A stretch of DNA of 64,000 nt from contig JAJLRJ010000001.1 in NCBI GenBank assembly GCA_024195265.1, positions 52,777,214 through 52,841,213 on the forward strand, given 5' to 3'. Position numbers and translations under genes: made by a program. Numbering within the stretch: the first letter of the stretch is position 1; each line of letters begins with the position of its first letter. The notes beneath the pieces were generated by a model. It searched no databases. It saw only the letters and a program-made list of their open reading frames with translations, and was not told where the DNA came from. This document shows positions 11,001 through 24,300 of this stretch, in pieces. Origin of the DNA: Dendrophyllia cribrosa (Eukaryota; Cnidaria; Anthozoa; Scleractinia; Dendrophylliidae).

Positions 11001-12990
11001 GAGTTACTGTTCTTGTGAGGTAGTCTTTTGCTGCCTGTCCTGTTGAAACTGGCTCCACAATACCTACAAATTATATAGTTACTGATGTTACAAATTAAAC
11101 AATTCTTTCTACTTTAACTTAAATCGTGCAGTTAACATTGAGCTGATCGATTGACTTTTCATCAGCCTAATGTCAATGCATAACCAGTACTTTAGGGCTT
11201 AACAAGTTTTAAACTACCGGTACAAGTATGATGCCCCATTGATGGCAATTAACCCGTAAAAATGTGGTCAATGCACTGCACATGAAAGTTGAGTCATTGT
11301 GTTATCCTTTTGAGTCTAGGGTCTTGATTCAAAGAAAATATGCACAAATAAGTATTTTCAAACAATGAAAGTAATGGCATGGCATTAATAGATATTACAA
11401 TTGTGTATTTTATACATGCATTTCATGCATTATGATTGTCAAATATAGACTGAGATGGTACTCACTGTCAGGAAAGAAGAAGTGTATTTCTCGTTCGGCA
11501 CTGGAATAGCTGTCACTGCCATGTAGAGCATTTTTGGTGCTGTCTGTACCATAAATTGCTCTTAAACTAAAAGTGAAAACAACAAACAATGTAAAAGAAA
11601 CCTTACATATTAGAATAAATTATTGTAAACACTAAAAAAATCCTAAAAGGCCATTGTGATTCTACAGCCTCTTTTTGATGGGCAGTGAACCATCAGAAGT
11701 GTTACAGACTTGGACAGTACTCATCAGCATATCAAGGACCAAAAATGTGGAATCGCATAAGACAGGGGGTTCCCTGAAAATTTGGGTGGTGGTGTACGGC
11801 TTGCTTCATAAAACCCTTACCCTATTTCAGACCAAAATATGCGACTTTCCCTACCCTATTTCAGACCTGACCCAAAATTCAATACCCTATTTCAGACCAG
11901 GAAGTGCTTCCGTTTGCATTAACATTTGAGAAGGGCTTCTAATTCCCAATGTTAATCAAACCGCATTTCTCAAAGGATGAAAAAAGTAGCTTCTTCTAAA
12001 AACCATACGCAATTCCAAACCAGAGTGTGCAAACCATACCCTATTTCAGACCAAAATGGTCAAAATCTATACCCTATTTCAGACCAAAACGGCTTAAAAA
12101 CCATACCCTTTAGGGCTGCAAATACCTATCCCCCCCCCCCCCAGAAAATATGTATAAAAAGAAATTTAATAAAAAAATAATAACAGCAGTTGCAAAAAAT
12201 CCCTCCTAAAATTATTATTGTTCGCATGACTGCTTCTAAGCTGTTCTAAGGTGTAGAAATGAAATGTATTAACCCCTATGCAGCAAAATCATTTTCATTC
12301 ACATTACCTTTCTGGGGCCTGATCTCTTGCTTTTTGTGTGTTAGTTGGTCCAATTAATTGCCTCCAGTACGAAATAGCAGATTGTCTTGCTAAGATAAGA
12401 GCTAAGATTGGTCCATTACTCATGTATGCTACGAGACTTGGGAAAAACATCTTTCCATAGTGCTCAGCATAGAAATCACTTGTCTGTTCTGGTGTCATAT
12501 GCACTCTTCTTTTCTGTAAGAAGAGTATGGACAAAAAAATCTGCTTCAGAAATAGGAAAATTATGCAGTTTACACACTACAATGTTGTACAAGAAGGAAT
12601 AGAAGAAGCACAGTACAAGCAAATAATTTCGGTAACACTACTGCAAATGGTCGATGCAGACGACGACCATAGACTACTGCTCAGTGACGACCCTAAAACC
12701 TGAGTTCCACAAAGTTAAATCATTCTTTCTTTTAGCTTTGTTATAGCAAAAAAATTGCTTAGCTCTTGTAGATGTATTTTATATCAACTGGAGATTTAAA
12801 TCGAGCAAAAACAAGATATGATATAAGCATACACGCGCATTCTTACTTGTAGAATTGTGAAACCATGTTGAAGTATAATTTCTTCGATTTCATCGCTCTT
12901 GTGAATTGCGTCTGGCTTAATTAACGCCAACGTCCGCTCAATATGTATTGCTGGAGGTGGAGGTATCACTGGTTTCTCTCCGTCAGGCAT
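8072..12990 (-). CDS. NME5: NME5, nucleoside diphosphate kinase homolog 5 (radial spoke protein), 5 exons, 219 aa
   Basis: Complete gene on the minus strand. Coding exons are 12990-12847, 12513-12308, 11566-11466, 11063-10945 and 8161-8072. All junctions are GT-AG, phases agree, and the sum is 660 nt (219 codons plus stop). Exon 1 gives the NDK start (ERTLALIKPDAIHKSDEIEE). Exon 2 has the PEQTSDFYAEHYGKMFFP and SGP-like (SNGPILALILAR) segments. Exon 3 gives LRAIYGTDSTKNALHGSDS, holding the NDK active-site-region NALHGSD. Exon 4 ends in a DPY-30-like segment (AAKDYLTRTVTPTLLKGLTE) and exon 5 ends WLADWLVLNNPNKP...VEEPDD. This order (NDK domain, then DPY-30 motif) is diagnostic of NME5, an axonemal radial-spoke component thought to lack ordinary NDK activity. 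An in-frame ATG at 13017 could add nine residues; I prefer 12990. The last intron carries a MITE and a large minisatellite. Confidence 0.93.
8187..8540. mobile_element. MITE with TAA flanks and nested CAGCCCGGGCTG palindromes
   Basis: Terminal inverted repeats GGGGCCGATTACATGGCGAA and its complement close a 350-bp element, flanked on both sides by TAA. The interior repeats GATTACATG/CATGTAATC and the self-complementary TTTCAGCCCGGGCTGAAA several times in alternating orientation. No ORF. The 3-bp TAA duplication suggests a PIF/Harbinger-type origin (inference). It lies in NME5 intron 4. Confidence 0.8.
8560..9550. repeat. Minisatellite, about 17-bp unit CACCTCTATAATGCGGA
   Basis: About 50 degenerate copies of a 17-bp unit with variants (ATGCGGA, ATATGGA, TACGGA) and higher-order groups: the CCCCTCCATAATGTGGGC variant recurs near 8887, 9037 and 9367. 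The array starts just after TACAGTCAAACTTTTCATTA (8559), which resembles the terminus of pogo/Tigger-like elements, and its unit resembles the subterminal repeat of such elements. Located in NME5 intron 4. Confidence 0.9.
11815..12125. repeat. Interspersed TACCCTATTTCAGACC repeats and poly-C
   Basis: Five or more copies of TACCCTATTTCAGACC, spaced 30-60 bp apart, with a poly-C run at about 12130-12142. Located in NME5 intron 2. Short open frames across it are an effect of the repeat. Confidence 0.75.
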
Positions 12991-13068
12991 TTTTATGTCC
13001 CAAAATGAGCAAAACACACGACACTATTTCGGAAAAACGAGAAATAAAATGGCCGCAGATTTACCTCC

Positions 13069-13082
13069 GTTGTCATGGTTAC
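13069..13082. promoter_or_regulatory. X-box-like (RFX) site upstream of NME5
   Basis: GTTGTCATGGTTAC, about 80 bp upstream of the NME5 start codon, matches the palindromic RFX X-box (GTTGCCATGGCAAC type) with two changes. RFX factors are known to activate ciliary genes, which fits a radial-spoke gene. Similar palindromes also occur inside MITEs here, so a site match alone is weak. Confidence 0.45.
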
Positions 13083-14039
13083 TTCCAGTGAACCCGTAGT
13101 GAATACCGCTGACTGAGAAAAGTGGAGGCCAACTTTTTTCTGTCTTTTTTACTTTTTTATTACATTTCAGTGAACTTATTTTATTCACTTTCCGAGATTG
13201 ACATATTTCTTGCTCGATTAATAGCACATTACATTTTCTGGAGTAAATCTGGTTAATTTATAGATGTAGTTAGTCCAGACAAAGCTGGCAACCACTAAAT
13301 TGTTATTTTTTTGCGGCGAATATGCAACTGCTAGATTTGTGTTTGCGGACTATTATACTGAAAATCGCAACAACAAAAAAACCCTTGCAAAGAAGATGCC
13401 ATGCCGTTCGACAAACAGTACATACGTCTGAGATCAGAACAACCATTGAAGCTTTTCATTTCAAAGTAAATCAGTGTTTGTTTTCTTATGAACTTTCAGA
13501 CATTGAAACTACTCCCAAGGGAAGGATTAGCAATAGTCTTTTTAAGTACAAAAGAAACAATAGAGTTCAGTGACAAATGGATTCATTACAATTCAAAACG
13601 CAAATAAAAATATTTTTGGGGGGCCAAACAGACCTGAAGATTGCGCATATGTTAACAGCCTTCTAGTTCTGTTTATTGGTGGATGCCTGTTAGTATTTTT
13701 TTAACTTGCTCAAATCGTTCGCAGGTTTTCTCTGGTACTTCTTCTGAAGAGCCTAGAGACAGGTGGTGATATCGGTTTCATTTTTAGCCACACAATAAGC
13801 ACGTTAATTAATTATCCTCATCAACACAGCATTAATCATTTCATTGGTTAGTTTACACAATTGTGACGTAAGTTTGGCGCCGCCTAATTATTTCATATTC
13901 CTTGCGATTCGCGAGCGCAATCAAAGATCTGCTATTGAGCTACAGTCAACTGAACAAAGCGATAAAGTTTGTCAGCAAAGAAAACTCGACGTATCGCTGG
14001 AAGGTTTGCTTACATTGAAGAGCCTCCTATCCAGGCATA

Positions 14040-14468
14040 ATGCCGAATACTGGGCAGTTGATAGGCCAGGCGTATAAATGCGATCAGTGTCGCAAGGAGT
14101 TTAAAAGCGTGTGGTTGCCAACCAACGTTTGTTGTCGAATGGCAGCATGGAACACTCCCCGAATGCTAAAGCAAGCCCCGTATTCCAGGTACATTTCCGA
14201 TGATCTCAAAGAAGCGGCGACGAAAACAGTAACCAATGCACGCATCGAGAACACCATCAACAAATTGAACAGCGCGCGCGACACCAAGAAGATACCAATC
14301 CAATGTCTGGCCGAACCGTGGACAAGGCAAGTTAACTCGTTAGCGCCTTTCAGCACCCTTGGAAAATACACGTGTGGTTATTACTTTTCGCGAGGTACCG
14401 ATAACAAGAAGCGAAACACCGGGATTCCACCATCGGATTTAGTGGCTTGGCGTTCACACAACTCCTAA
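14040..14468 (+). CDS. Hypothetical protein, 142 aa
   Basis: Not recognised. ATG at 14040, stop at 14466-14468. The sequence is more GC-rich than its surroundings. The protein starts MPNTGQLIGQAYKCDQCRKE, has a CDQC motif at residues 15-18, and continues with a helical charged segment (SDDLKEAATKTVTNARIENT) and a C-terminal part with KYTCGYYFSRGTDNKKRN. No membrane segment. The spacing of Cys is insufficient to call a zinc finger. It may be one exon of a larger gene, as the open frame immediately upstream at 13844-14077 is in another phase. Divergent from NME5, about 1 kb apart. Confidence 0.45.
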   Translation: MPNTGQLIGQAYKCDQCRKEFKSVWLPTNVCCRMAAWNTPRMLKQAPYSRYISDDLKEAATKTVTNARIENTINKLNSARDTKKIPIQCLAEPWTRQVNSLAPFSTLGKYTCGYYFSRGTDNKKRNTGIPPSDLVAWRSHNS

Positions 14469-15517
14469 GTAGCTCAGTGGAACTGTCCGGAATCCTTTGA
14501 AATCTTCGTAACTGAAGAATGCTCTCGTTTTCAGAGGAGACGACCTGTAAGAGAAAAGAGAATGAAAGAACCGTGTTCATATCGTCATGATCACTTAAAG
14601 CTTGTGAGCGTGAAAAACACCACAAATTGTAATATTCTTGCACGATAAGAGTTCCGTTCGTGTACATAGATGGCCAGCTTAGTGAGGCGCGTATTTCAGT
14701 ATATGTTTAATTTAAAACTGGATTTATTCACTTCTCGAGTTTGCAATCAAGAGTTGCTAATTAGATGTACAATGTAGTTGTGCACGTCTGTTTGTCTGTT
14801 TAGCGTGATGTTGTAAAGCTGCTTGGTTAGTAAACAAGCTTAAAGCATTCACTTTTTGGGAGCTGGGCATTTGCCTGGTTGAATCAAATGCCTGGGGAGG
14901 GGAGGTTGGTTGACGCAGTTGTAATCCGGCAACAATTGCAATCTGACCACAATTGCAGGACCGACAAACCACTTGAAAAGTTGGAAACTATTCACTGATG
15001 CCCCCAAAATCCTTCCATTTGCAACTGTAGTCAATAAATCTGGTTTCTTTCACACCAATAAATTGCATGCACGTTTCTCTATCATTCATAACATAGTATA
15101 AATCCATGGGGCCCCGGGACTCACCCCACCGGCTGGTCGCGATAGCGCCCACCGCGAACAGGTGGACTGCCAGGGTGAATTGCGCAAAGAAAGATTCGAC
15201 GTTAGATGTTTCGACCAGCTATCTCGTATTAATGAACCCTAAGAAGGTCGAAACGACTGTCTGCGACTGCTTTCTAGTTTTGAGAGTTGAACATGTCAGA
15301 TAGGCTCGATTTCCGCCGCTTTTTCGCGTCCGGTCTTTGAGCCTCCCCGAGAAGAGGGTGGTAGTCGAGCCTACATGTCAGACGGTCTCGCTAACCGCAC
15401 TGCTGTGTTGTTAGAGTGTGCAGTGCCTTTATTTGTCGTCTTTAGCTTTATATTGGAAAGAAAAACCACTCCCTCGGACCGCCGCGCTTCACTAGCCTTT
15501 TTCAAGTCCTATCCTGA

Positions 15518-15735
15518 ATAGTCCTCAGTTTTTTCAGTTGTGTGCTTGGTGACCTTGCCTTTGAGTGGAAGCGAGGCTGGAGGTGACCTTGCTTTGATAC
15601 AAACCTTTCTGCCTTGGCTAACTAGCTAAATTTACATCTGAAAAGCCCCAAGGTCTGTATCAAAGCAAGGTCACCTCCAGCCTCGCTTCCACTCAAAGGC
15701 AAGGTCACCAAGCACACAACTGTAAAAAGGACTAT
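15518..15735. mobile_element. Near-perfect long foldback element
   Basis: Arms of about 90 nt. The left arm (around 15535, CAGTTGTGTGCTTGGTGACC) is repeated in reverse complement ending at 15722, with the interior joined through a loop of roughly 50 nt. The flanking AATAGTCC/GGACTATT extends the symmetry. Arm identity is very high, so it is either young or under gene conversion. Confidence 0.85.
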
Positions 15736-16299
15736 TAGTTTACGCGCATGTCATATATTTGCCCCGTTTACACTTGCTACACTCGAAATAGCGCCTGCAA
15801 ATAAGAAAAAGAAGATACCTGCGAGAGCCTACTCGAACCTTTCCTGTCAGACCTTTACCTTTTTAGAACTGCTAAGAAGTGCGATTGGTTGTTAGTTTTT
15901 TTGACAGATTTTCACAGCAAAGGTGTAGCCTGCGTACTGACTGGGGAGGGGGGAGGCTGTAAATTTGAATATAACACTATCATCGCCTATCTGTTAGTCG
16001 ATTAATTGATGTACCTATGTAAGAACAAATTAGATGTTGACCACTAAAATAAAACTTTTATAAACCAGTGTGAATGCCTCTGGCATCAACTGAAAAATCT
16101 CTTCCACCATTTATTTGTTAAAACGTGATAGGTTATATTACAAAAACAAGGTTAAGCATTGCTGAGCTTACCCGAGCTTTACTTGTACCTACAGTGTTTG
16201 TCACGTCTCACATTACACATGTTTATACCAAAATGCTTCTAAACTCTAAGAAGAATTCAGTCGTCCACGAAACTAAATACGCCGCTTGTTTCCGTCAGC

Positions 16300-16405
16300 A
16301 GCCTGCGTTCTCGTACGAACGAATTTTTCCTCTCGCCCCAATTTTCGCGCGGCCAGAATGCGGAAGAATTCGTTCGTACGGGAACGCTTGCTTCGCAGGT
16401 TATTC
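16300..16405. repeat. Short foldback (palindromic) repeat
   Basis: GCCTGCGTTCTCGTACGAAC near 16300 pairs with GTTCGTACGGGAACGCTTGC near 16369-16400, leaving a loop of about 40 nt. No coding content. Confidence 0.6.
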
Positions 16406-16878
16406 CGTCAGTAAATAGCTGTTTGCTGCTAGTTGACATCAAATAACTCTTTACCTTCTTAAACTACTCAAGTTTTAATAACCAAACATTTTATTTTCAC
16501 TGTGGAAAGATCAAGCACCGAACAGCTTCATGGGAAAGTACCGCTCAATTTTCTTAGCGTTCCTTAAATGGCCTGTACACTTGAGTTCGAAGGTCGACTT
16601 ACGGGTTAAAAAGTCAATACCACCATTTATTATTCAACTGTGACGTCATTTTACCGTATAAGGAAAAGAGAACATGGAAAATATCCAAGCGTATTACACA
16701 GTAGATTACCTTATTACACCTTAGTTTCCCGGTTTAAAGACAGTAGCTATTATAAATAAAATAATTTCAGTCGAATAATAAATCCATTATTCGATGGTTT
16801 AATAGACTGCTAACAGTCCCTCTCTGGATAGTCGAGCGGGAGAGCAAATACGCGATCGGCGATCCGAGCGGCGAGCGA

Positions 16879-17035
16879 ATAGCCCAATTTCGATTATATT
16901 AAAATTCAACTTGAAACAAGACATCACTACGAGGCTTAGGGGAATAAACCACATAAATCCCTACTATCATTCCCCTAAGCCTCGTAGTGATGTCTTGTTT
17001 CAAGTTGAATTTTAATATATCGAAATTGGGCTATT
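16879..17035. mobile_element. Foldback MITE with about 64-bp arms
   Basis: The left arm starts AATAGCCCAATTTCG at 16879. The right arm ends CGAAATTGGGCTATT at 17035. The arms are identical apart from a one-base indel, with a 25-nt loop. It may be nested in a larger element bounded by the inverted TTATTCGATGGTTTA (about 16789) and TAAACCATCGAATA (about 17918). Confidence 0.85.
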
Positions 17036-17265
17036 GCCCACTCCAGAAAGTATTAAAAATACCATAATACTCTTTAAAGTGCACGTTTGGGTGGTTCTTT
17101 TGTTTTCAGCACGAACTACACGTGCTATGCTTCAACTTCGTGGAAATTTGCATACGGTGCACATTTGTATGCGAACACACAATGCTACGTCCCAGCGTTC
17201 CTACATGTATTCTGAATTCCATTGCATAATTTGCATACGGTCAATCAACAAAGTGGTATCCAAAT

Positions 17266-17655
17266 GACGTCATCATTCGTTGCCATGGCAATGCAAAAAG
17301 AGGAAAAAAACGCTACTTTGGACCATTTGAGGCTAACTTATAAACTACACGGTGAAAGTTTTTGTTTTTGATATATTTTTGTTTAATTGGCAAGAGAAAC
17401 ATTTAAACAATTATTTTTTTAAATATTCTGTACATAGAGTTCAAAGCTACCTAAAATTTATGTAAAAATGACATCTCTGAATCCTATGTACAGATTTTTT
17501 TCAAAATTGGCACAAAAGTTTGTTATGTTTAAAAGATGAAAATATATAAAAATCAAAAAATTTCACCGTGCAGTTTGAAGTTATTAGCCTCGAAAGGTTG
17601 AAAATGGGGTCTTTTTGGCCTCTTTTGACATTGCCATGGTAACAAATTGATGTCG
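17266..17655. mobile_element. Foldback MITE containing X-box-like palindromes
   Basis: Arms of about 100 nt pair over their length: GTTGCCATGGCAATGC at 17279 against CATTGCCATGGTAAC at 17629, and the inner CACGGTGAAA/TTTCACCGTG. The interior is AT-rich. No ORF. Confidence 0.75.
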
Positions 17656-18305
17656 TAGTCACCTAAAATTGTTTATTGGTTAATTGTTTACAAACCTGTA
17701 CTAAACGGTTTCTCTTAACTTTACTGGTGTAGCTGTGATTGAATATCATAGATGTATCATGATGGGAATGTTTAAACTATTAGGAGCCACCTTTTTTAAC
17801 AGATAATACATGGGATATTTTACTCATTGCTCAAATTTTTTCTCGCTCCTGCATGGCTCGAAAAAATACTATGCAACTTGTAAAAAATATCCATGTGTAT
17901 TATCCTTAAACCATCGAATAAGGTGTATGTACAGGATAATGAACTCCCGGGGGAGGGAATAACCTGAACCACATAAAAAATACATGTGCTGCTCAATAGT
18001 TTTCACCCGGGTTTTCACTAGGATTTCATCCACTCAGCGAGATGCCAAAGTTTGAAACATATTCCTCAGAGAGGGCAAGGATGGAATGATTTACAAGTTA
18101 CTGACATGAAAATGTGATAGATAGCTACATAATTTTTGAAAATGCGACAATTTACACAAGGAGCTAAATTAAATTTTTAAAAAAATCCTCTTCTAAACAA
18201 GGATTATATGATGCGAAGAACAAAAGCAGCCAGAATGACAAAGTAAGCTCTACACACTCCAAATGGAGTTACTAAAGTCTTTTGTGATAACACAGCTTGT
18301 TGTCT

Positions 18306-21300
18306 TCAGCTTGGTTGTGTGTTCATGAGAAGGGTGATATTATCTCCTTTCAATAATATTCTCCCTAAAACGAGAAGATGTGAAATATGGACTGTTAGTA
18401 ACATATACAAAGGAAAAGAAACATAAAAGAAGAATTGGATACAGGGTTGTTTGGTCTCAACTGGTTATTTTGCCTTAACCCAACAGTGATCATCCCAAAA
18501 TTTCTCCTTGTAATATCAATACTTAATTTATTAGAGAGGTTATGAGAATTAAGCACTTGATCACCCAAGATGAATTCTCTCGATATTTAACGACTTCTTC
18601 CTGCTACCAGTACTTCTATAACTACATTGTAAAGTATGGGATAAAAAGGGTTACATCTTTGGTTAAATACCAAATCTCAAAATCTTTGCATTCAAAACTA
18701 GAGTCCTAAAATCTCAGGCTAACCAGAATAATGAATCACTTTGGAATCCTAAAATTTTGAACACATTAACCTTGGAGTCTTGCAAAAGTTACAACTTTCA
18801 ATGCAAAGAGATTTCCACTTTCCATTCTGTGAGCTTTTTGAGTAATTCCAAGTCAACATTTTGTAGTACCGACTTTCAGGCTAGGTTTTAGTAGAAAAGA
18901 CCTGTTTTTTTTTAAATCTCCAAGGCTGTGCTCTTAACTCGAGTTATCATTGGGAGACCAAAGGGCGTCCAACTATAAAATTTAGGGTGCCCAACAGTTA
19001 AAGGGGCTACAGGTGTATGTCACCATTTTGAGGGTTGTACTTTAAAACACCAAAACACATACATGTATTTATGTTAGTGAAAACCCAGTTTTGTTTAAAA
19101 TTCCTCTACTAGTGCAGTGTTCTAAGAGTAAAAATAAGTGTCTGGGCTGCAGATGGCCAGGATGGAATAGGGCCAATTTTTTCATGTTTCTCGCCTTGTG
19201 TCTTGGAAATATTGCTAAAACTCTGATTATGGTTTATTCTTTCTTGAAAATTCAACTAATATCTTCCACTTGGTGTTCTATAAGCATTCTGTGTCTGACA
19301 AGGGTACTTAGTTTTAATTTATGGCAGTTTGACCCAAAAACGACAAAATCCTCATGACAGCTAATGTGCAAAAACTGTTTTTCTTGATACCCCAAGACAA
19401 AAGTTAGTTGCCTATGGCACCTGGGTACTGCTAGAGAACAGCCCTGATCTACTGTACATGTAAGGCTTTTGGCAAGTCTTGGATTTACCACTCTACATGT
19501 ATATACCCCTACAATGCAAGGGCAGTGACTACAGGTACAGTGCAGCTCAGAGATAAGCGAACCACGCAGACGCAAACCATGCGCACATTTAACTCGTATA
19601 CGCAATTGCCCAGACGCGTCTAAATGCGCGCATGTCGTGCGCGCATTTTTATGTTATTCATTGCCATAAGTTTGCTTTGTTTGGTATTGTTGTGTAAAAG
19701 AAAAGAAATCTAGTGAATAAGAAGCCGCCGAGAAGCGTAAGCACGAGATAACAACTGATAGTAAACGCTATCATATTTCGAATCTTGCTCGAATCGCCGG
19801 AGTTGACGAGACAACAAAGTCCGCTTCGATCGATACAGTCAAGTTTACTTTATGTATAAGACCGAAATGCTACGCACGATCTCTTTTAAAATATAACAGA
19901 GTTCAGCAAACAACGTCTATTTAAGCGTTTGGTCGCCTTGCATGCGCTTATGCGATCGGTGGTTCACTTGGTTGCATCTTCAAACACCCAGGAAAGAAAC
20001 CAAATAATTTTCAGAGTCAGGTCCATGCGATACTTCTGATCGCCATGGTGTTCAATTCGCTCGCGTATTTACAGCTGCAGCTCTATTGTCGACTTTACGA
20101 TAGGGCAGCGCGCGACGACGGGCACTTACTTTTGGGAGGTACTGTATTTATATCACGGTTCAAGCAGTCGAGTGCGATGAAAATATATAGTGGTTTCCGG
20201 TAAATGATTAGGCCCGTATTATTTATTTACTAGCGCCGGTACCGTCACAAAACAGTTTTCGTCCGCGAAGGGACCGATAAAGAATCAAAAGCAACGTGAT
20301 CTTTTACTATAAATTCATCTCAAAGCTTCCTGTCAGGCCATTCGAAATAACAATGAAATACAAACAATAGGAAATCAATGATCTAGCTCATACATACTGA
20401 GCTTGCTGAATGCGCGCATTTTGTGCGCGCCATAATGCGCAGACGCATGTGCGCCCATTTATCCGACGCGTTATGCGCGAACATTTTGGTTCGCATATCT
20501 CTGACCTGCACTGTAGGTTTCAAACCACCAATTGCCAGGTTGAAAATTCTGAGGGATAATTTTACTTAACCAGTGACTCCTGATATCCACTAATAAAAAA
20601 TTGATATTTTTAACACTTTCACTGCCAAGAGCGGCCAAAAACAACATTCACAAAACACATCAAATGATACAGTGTATTTTGTTAAATATACTGTAAGTAC
20701 TGCCGAAGAGGTTTTATTGGAATGGTCATATGGAAAGATTTCATGCACAGACTCAATCACGGTTCAAATCTGACAGTCAAAGGGTTAACACAAGCAATGA
20801 CTTTCTTTGATGATACAAAAAACATACCAAGTGGTCTTCTCTTTTTAGTCTTAAGATGGACTTCCTCAGCATCATCCAGTACAAGATTCATGTACTCATC
20901 AAAACCCTAGAAAAAAAAAAACAGTTATCATTCCTTGTCAGTATCCACACTATCTTCATATCTACAATGTACGGTAAAAGTTAATACCAGGACCCTCATA
21001 ATCAGGGGTTCTGACAGGGTGCGCAGGTGAGGGACCGCACAATTTGGTCAAACCCGCACAATTCCTAAAAATCCACAAAATCCCGCACAATACTGAAAGA
21101 TTTGCCTAAAAATTTAATTAAATCAGATATTTCTATTGATTACCAAGATTTCTACAAACTTTTTAGGCTATTTTCAGGCTATTTTCCTTCCAAAAAATCA
21201 AGAAATCCCTTGCTTTCCTCGAACATCTTGAGCCGAAATAAAAACTTACAAGGCGTTCTCGGCGCCGTCCTGGGCACTAGTCTCAGTTTAACTTCTACCT

Positions 21301-24300
21301 GACTTTCTACCGTATTTTTCGCAAAGCTTTTTAGTTGTCAATTCTCCAGGAATTGTGCAGTTTTTCTTAGCAACCTGTTGATATTTTTTTGAGCGCTTTT
21401 GCTTCCTTGTTCGGTTTAATATGTCAGAGACCAAAAAAGAAACACCGAAGAAATGTACCGTAGCGCCGAAATGACTATCACTGTGTCTGAATTATTTTTG
21501 CAAAGAACTGATCAAGTTTACGAATAGACAAAAAAACTATTCAAGCGCTGGAACTTCGGACCGACAGGTTTCGGTTTCACCCAATTGAGTTCATCATGTC
21601 ACGCAATGTGATTTTGTTGAGACAAAAATAAACTTTGGTGAAAAAAAAAAACAAACAAAAAAATAGCTGCAAATTGGCGATTGCTGGGTACATTTTAATC
21701 CCCAAAGTAAACATCTATTTATATTTTTCATTTATGCAAAATTTCCTCCCTGTCATACATTGATTTGGCTTGGCTAGAACACTGGTGATTGAATATTTGT
21801 TTGGTCACAAGATTGTGCAATCCCCCACACAATCAAAGTTATTTCCCGCACAATTTTAATTTTTTCCCACACCCTGTCAGAATCCCTGCATAATGTTCAA
21901 GCCAAATCTTTTCATTCCTTAAAAGCTTGGAAAACTGCCGAGCTTTACATGTATGTTCTGAAGATTGTTTTTCATCCTGGACACCGCCAACACTACCCCC
22001 ACCCCCTTCCAGCTAAAAATCGAGAAGGCACTACATATTCATTGGTTACATTAGTTACATTGTATATATTTCCTGTCAATTTGCAATTACCAGCAGCTCT
22101 ATTATCCACACCATTGTATCCTTCTTGCATTTATATCACACCCACTGTTAACTGTAAAGAAGATGGATGAAGTTTCATCCAAAACATGTACATGCAAAAA
22201 AAAAAGTCATGACCTTCTGGAAAATTACAGTATATCAGAAGTCTTTATGGGCATCTGTTTTTTTAATGTTTTCAATTTTGCTTAGGCAATGTCTTGGTTG
22301 ATTTACAGGATGCTCTAGTCAATCACATTTCACGACTGAAAAGGTGGAAAAGAAGGAGGTGCCATTCATTTTCTAATGGAACTTCACGTTTAAGATGAAA
22401 CTTACAATGATGTGACCTTCAATTCTCATATTCACTTGCTCATAAAGCCAAATCTGAATTCTTGATCTCTGTAGAAAAACAATAAACAAACTAGTGAATA
22501 AAACAAGCATAACTGTATAGGATAAGGTCCTATTCCCCACTAGGGGAAAAGGAAATAAGTCACGTAAATCAACTGTAAAGGAAAGGTGTGATTATACATG
22601 TACATATGGACAAGAAATGGTGCATGTGCACAAAACAATACTTACATTCTGCAAATACCTAAAGATCAAATTCTGTGGAATAAAGTCAAGGAAATGTACA
22701 TATATACATGCTTTAATTTAAATCATTTCAACATTTCTTTAAATAATTCATTTTGATGGTCAATCATTTTAGGCCAAGTTTCTTAGCATACTGCGGACAT
22801 ACAGTAGGTGGAATGTTTTCTATAAATTTGAGAATATAATTGTGGATTATATTTTATAGTTTTTTTTTGTTATTTTTTATAGCTTTTTGATATTTTCATC
22901 CAAATTCTCCTAAACTTGAGTTTTAGATTTAGCTTTTAGTGTAAAATAAAATTATAAGAATCAACAAAAAAAAAAAGAAAATTATGTACAATTATTAAAA
23001 AACTCAAAACATATTATGTATAATATTACACTGAACATAACAAGAACTTATTTTATCAAAAGCAAAAAACAAAAAGAATAAATACTCACAAAGCTAATTC
23101 CCACCAAGTGTTCTTAAAATTACTTTAGAATGACAGAAAGGATGAATTGTGAGTAAAAGTTACACTTGGATCACAGGTGGCCCACATAGCTGTGACACAG
23201 GTGACCCACACAACTGTTGCTCTTGGGGCACTATAAAATATGTACGAAAGCAACGTTTTGAACTAAACATAACACCCAGTTGGCTACACTAGAGTACTGA
23301 TAACTCAAACTGCGAGGGAAAACAAAACTGTCTGAGTTATAGCGGGTTTAATTCTGAAGCAATGTAAAGAGGGTAACCTGTATATGGAATGAAATTCTAC
23401 TCTTTACATTGCATGGCCTTGGATTTAAACATGGAACTACACTTATGTCAACTCTCCTGGATACGGAACGAATCTCCCGGTCTCCTGTACGGGTCACCAA
23501 AGCTCCCAGATAAAAGCAACTTTGGATCTTTTCTCTACAATAGGCTAAGATTTTAACCCAAATTTTCCCAAAATCCAAAAAAATGCGGTCTTCCATCATA
23601 TCTTAACTTCACAAATGCTTTTCGGGTCTCAGAAATACAGAAAATGGCACCTGTAGAGGGTAAGGCCAAAAAACGTTATCTGGACCCCCCTAGATGCTCG
23701 CGACGTTTGGCGAGAAAAAATTTCACCCTCAGAAAACAAGCTCCCTATTTTCAATCTCCAGAGGTTGGCATCTCTGGAACTACTGTGGTGCAAATCCATC
23801 TACTGTACATGTAGTGGTCAGGTCTTAAGCTCAGAACCTCCAAATGCACCCACACCCCAATCCTAGCTTGATTCTCAGATGGTCCAAGGTCGCTCACACT
23901 CACCCGGGATTTCTACAGTGCTATAAAGAACTACAGTGTATTCAACCACTTGACACATGCAAATTTACTGAATTTTCTCTCTTGCAGATCTCACATCTCT
24001 TGTACTACATAAAAAGACTGTCAAAAGCACGATGGGGATAGCGATGTGATATTTTCAAGGAACAAAAAATAGTTTTCTGTATACTGTAGCTTCATGCAGA
24101 AAAAGCTGGTTCAAATTTAAGATAAGCTTAACTTAAAGCAAGCTTGACACGTTTACAACGAACAAAACAAGCAAACTTCACTGTACAGTGCTACCACTAA
24201 ATGCAAACTAAACACGGAAAGAAAAATTCCTACTTTTCACACAATCTTTCGAAATGTAACTTCGGCTTTTTTAGTTGCATAAAAGCTCGTCCTCGATGCA

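Noticed and set aside
11725..11745. Additional CTGATGAGT hammerhead core on the minus strand
   Set aside because: No GAAAC or pairing stem II follows.
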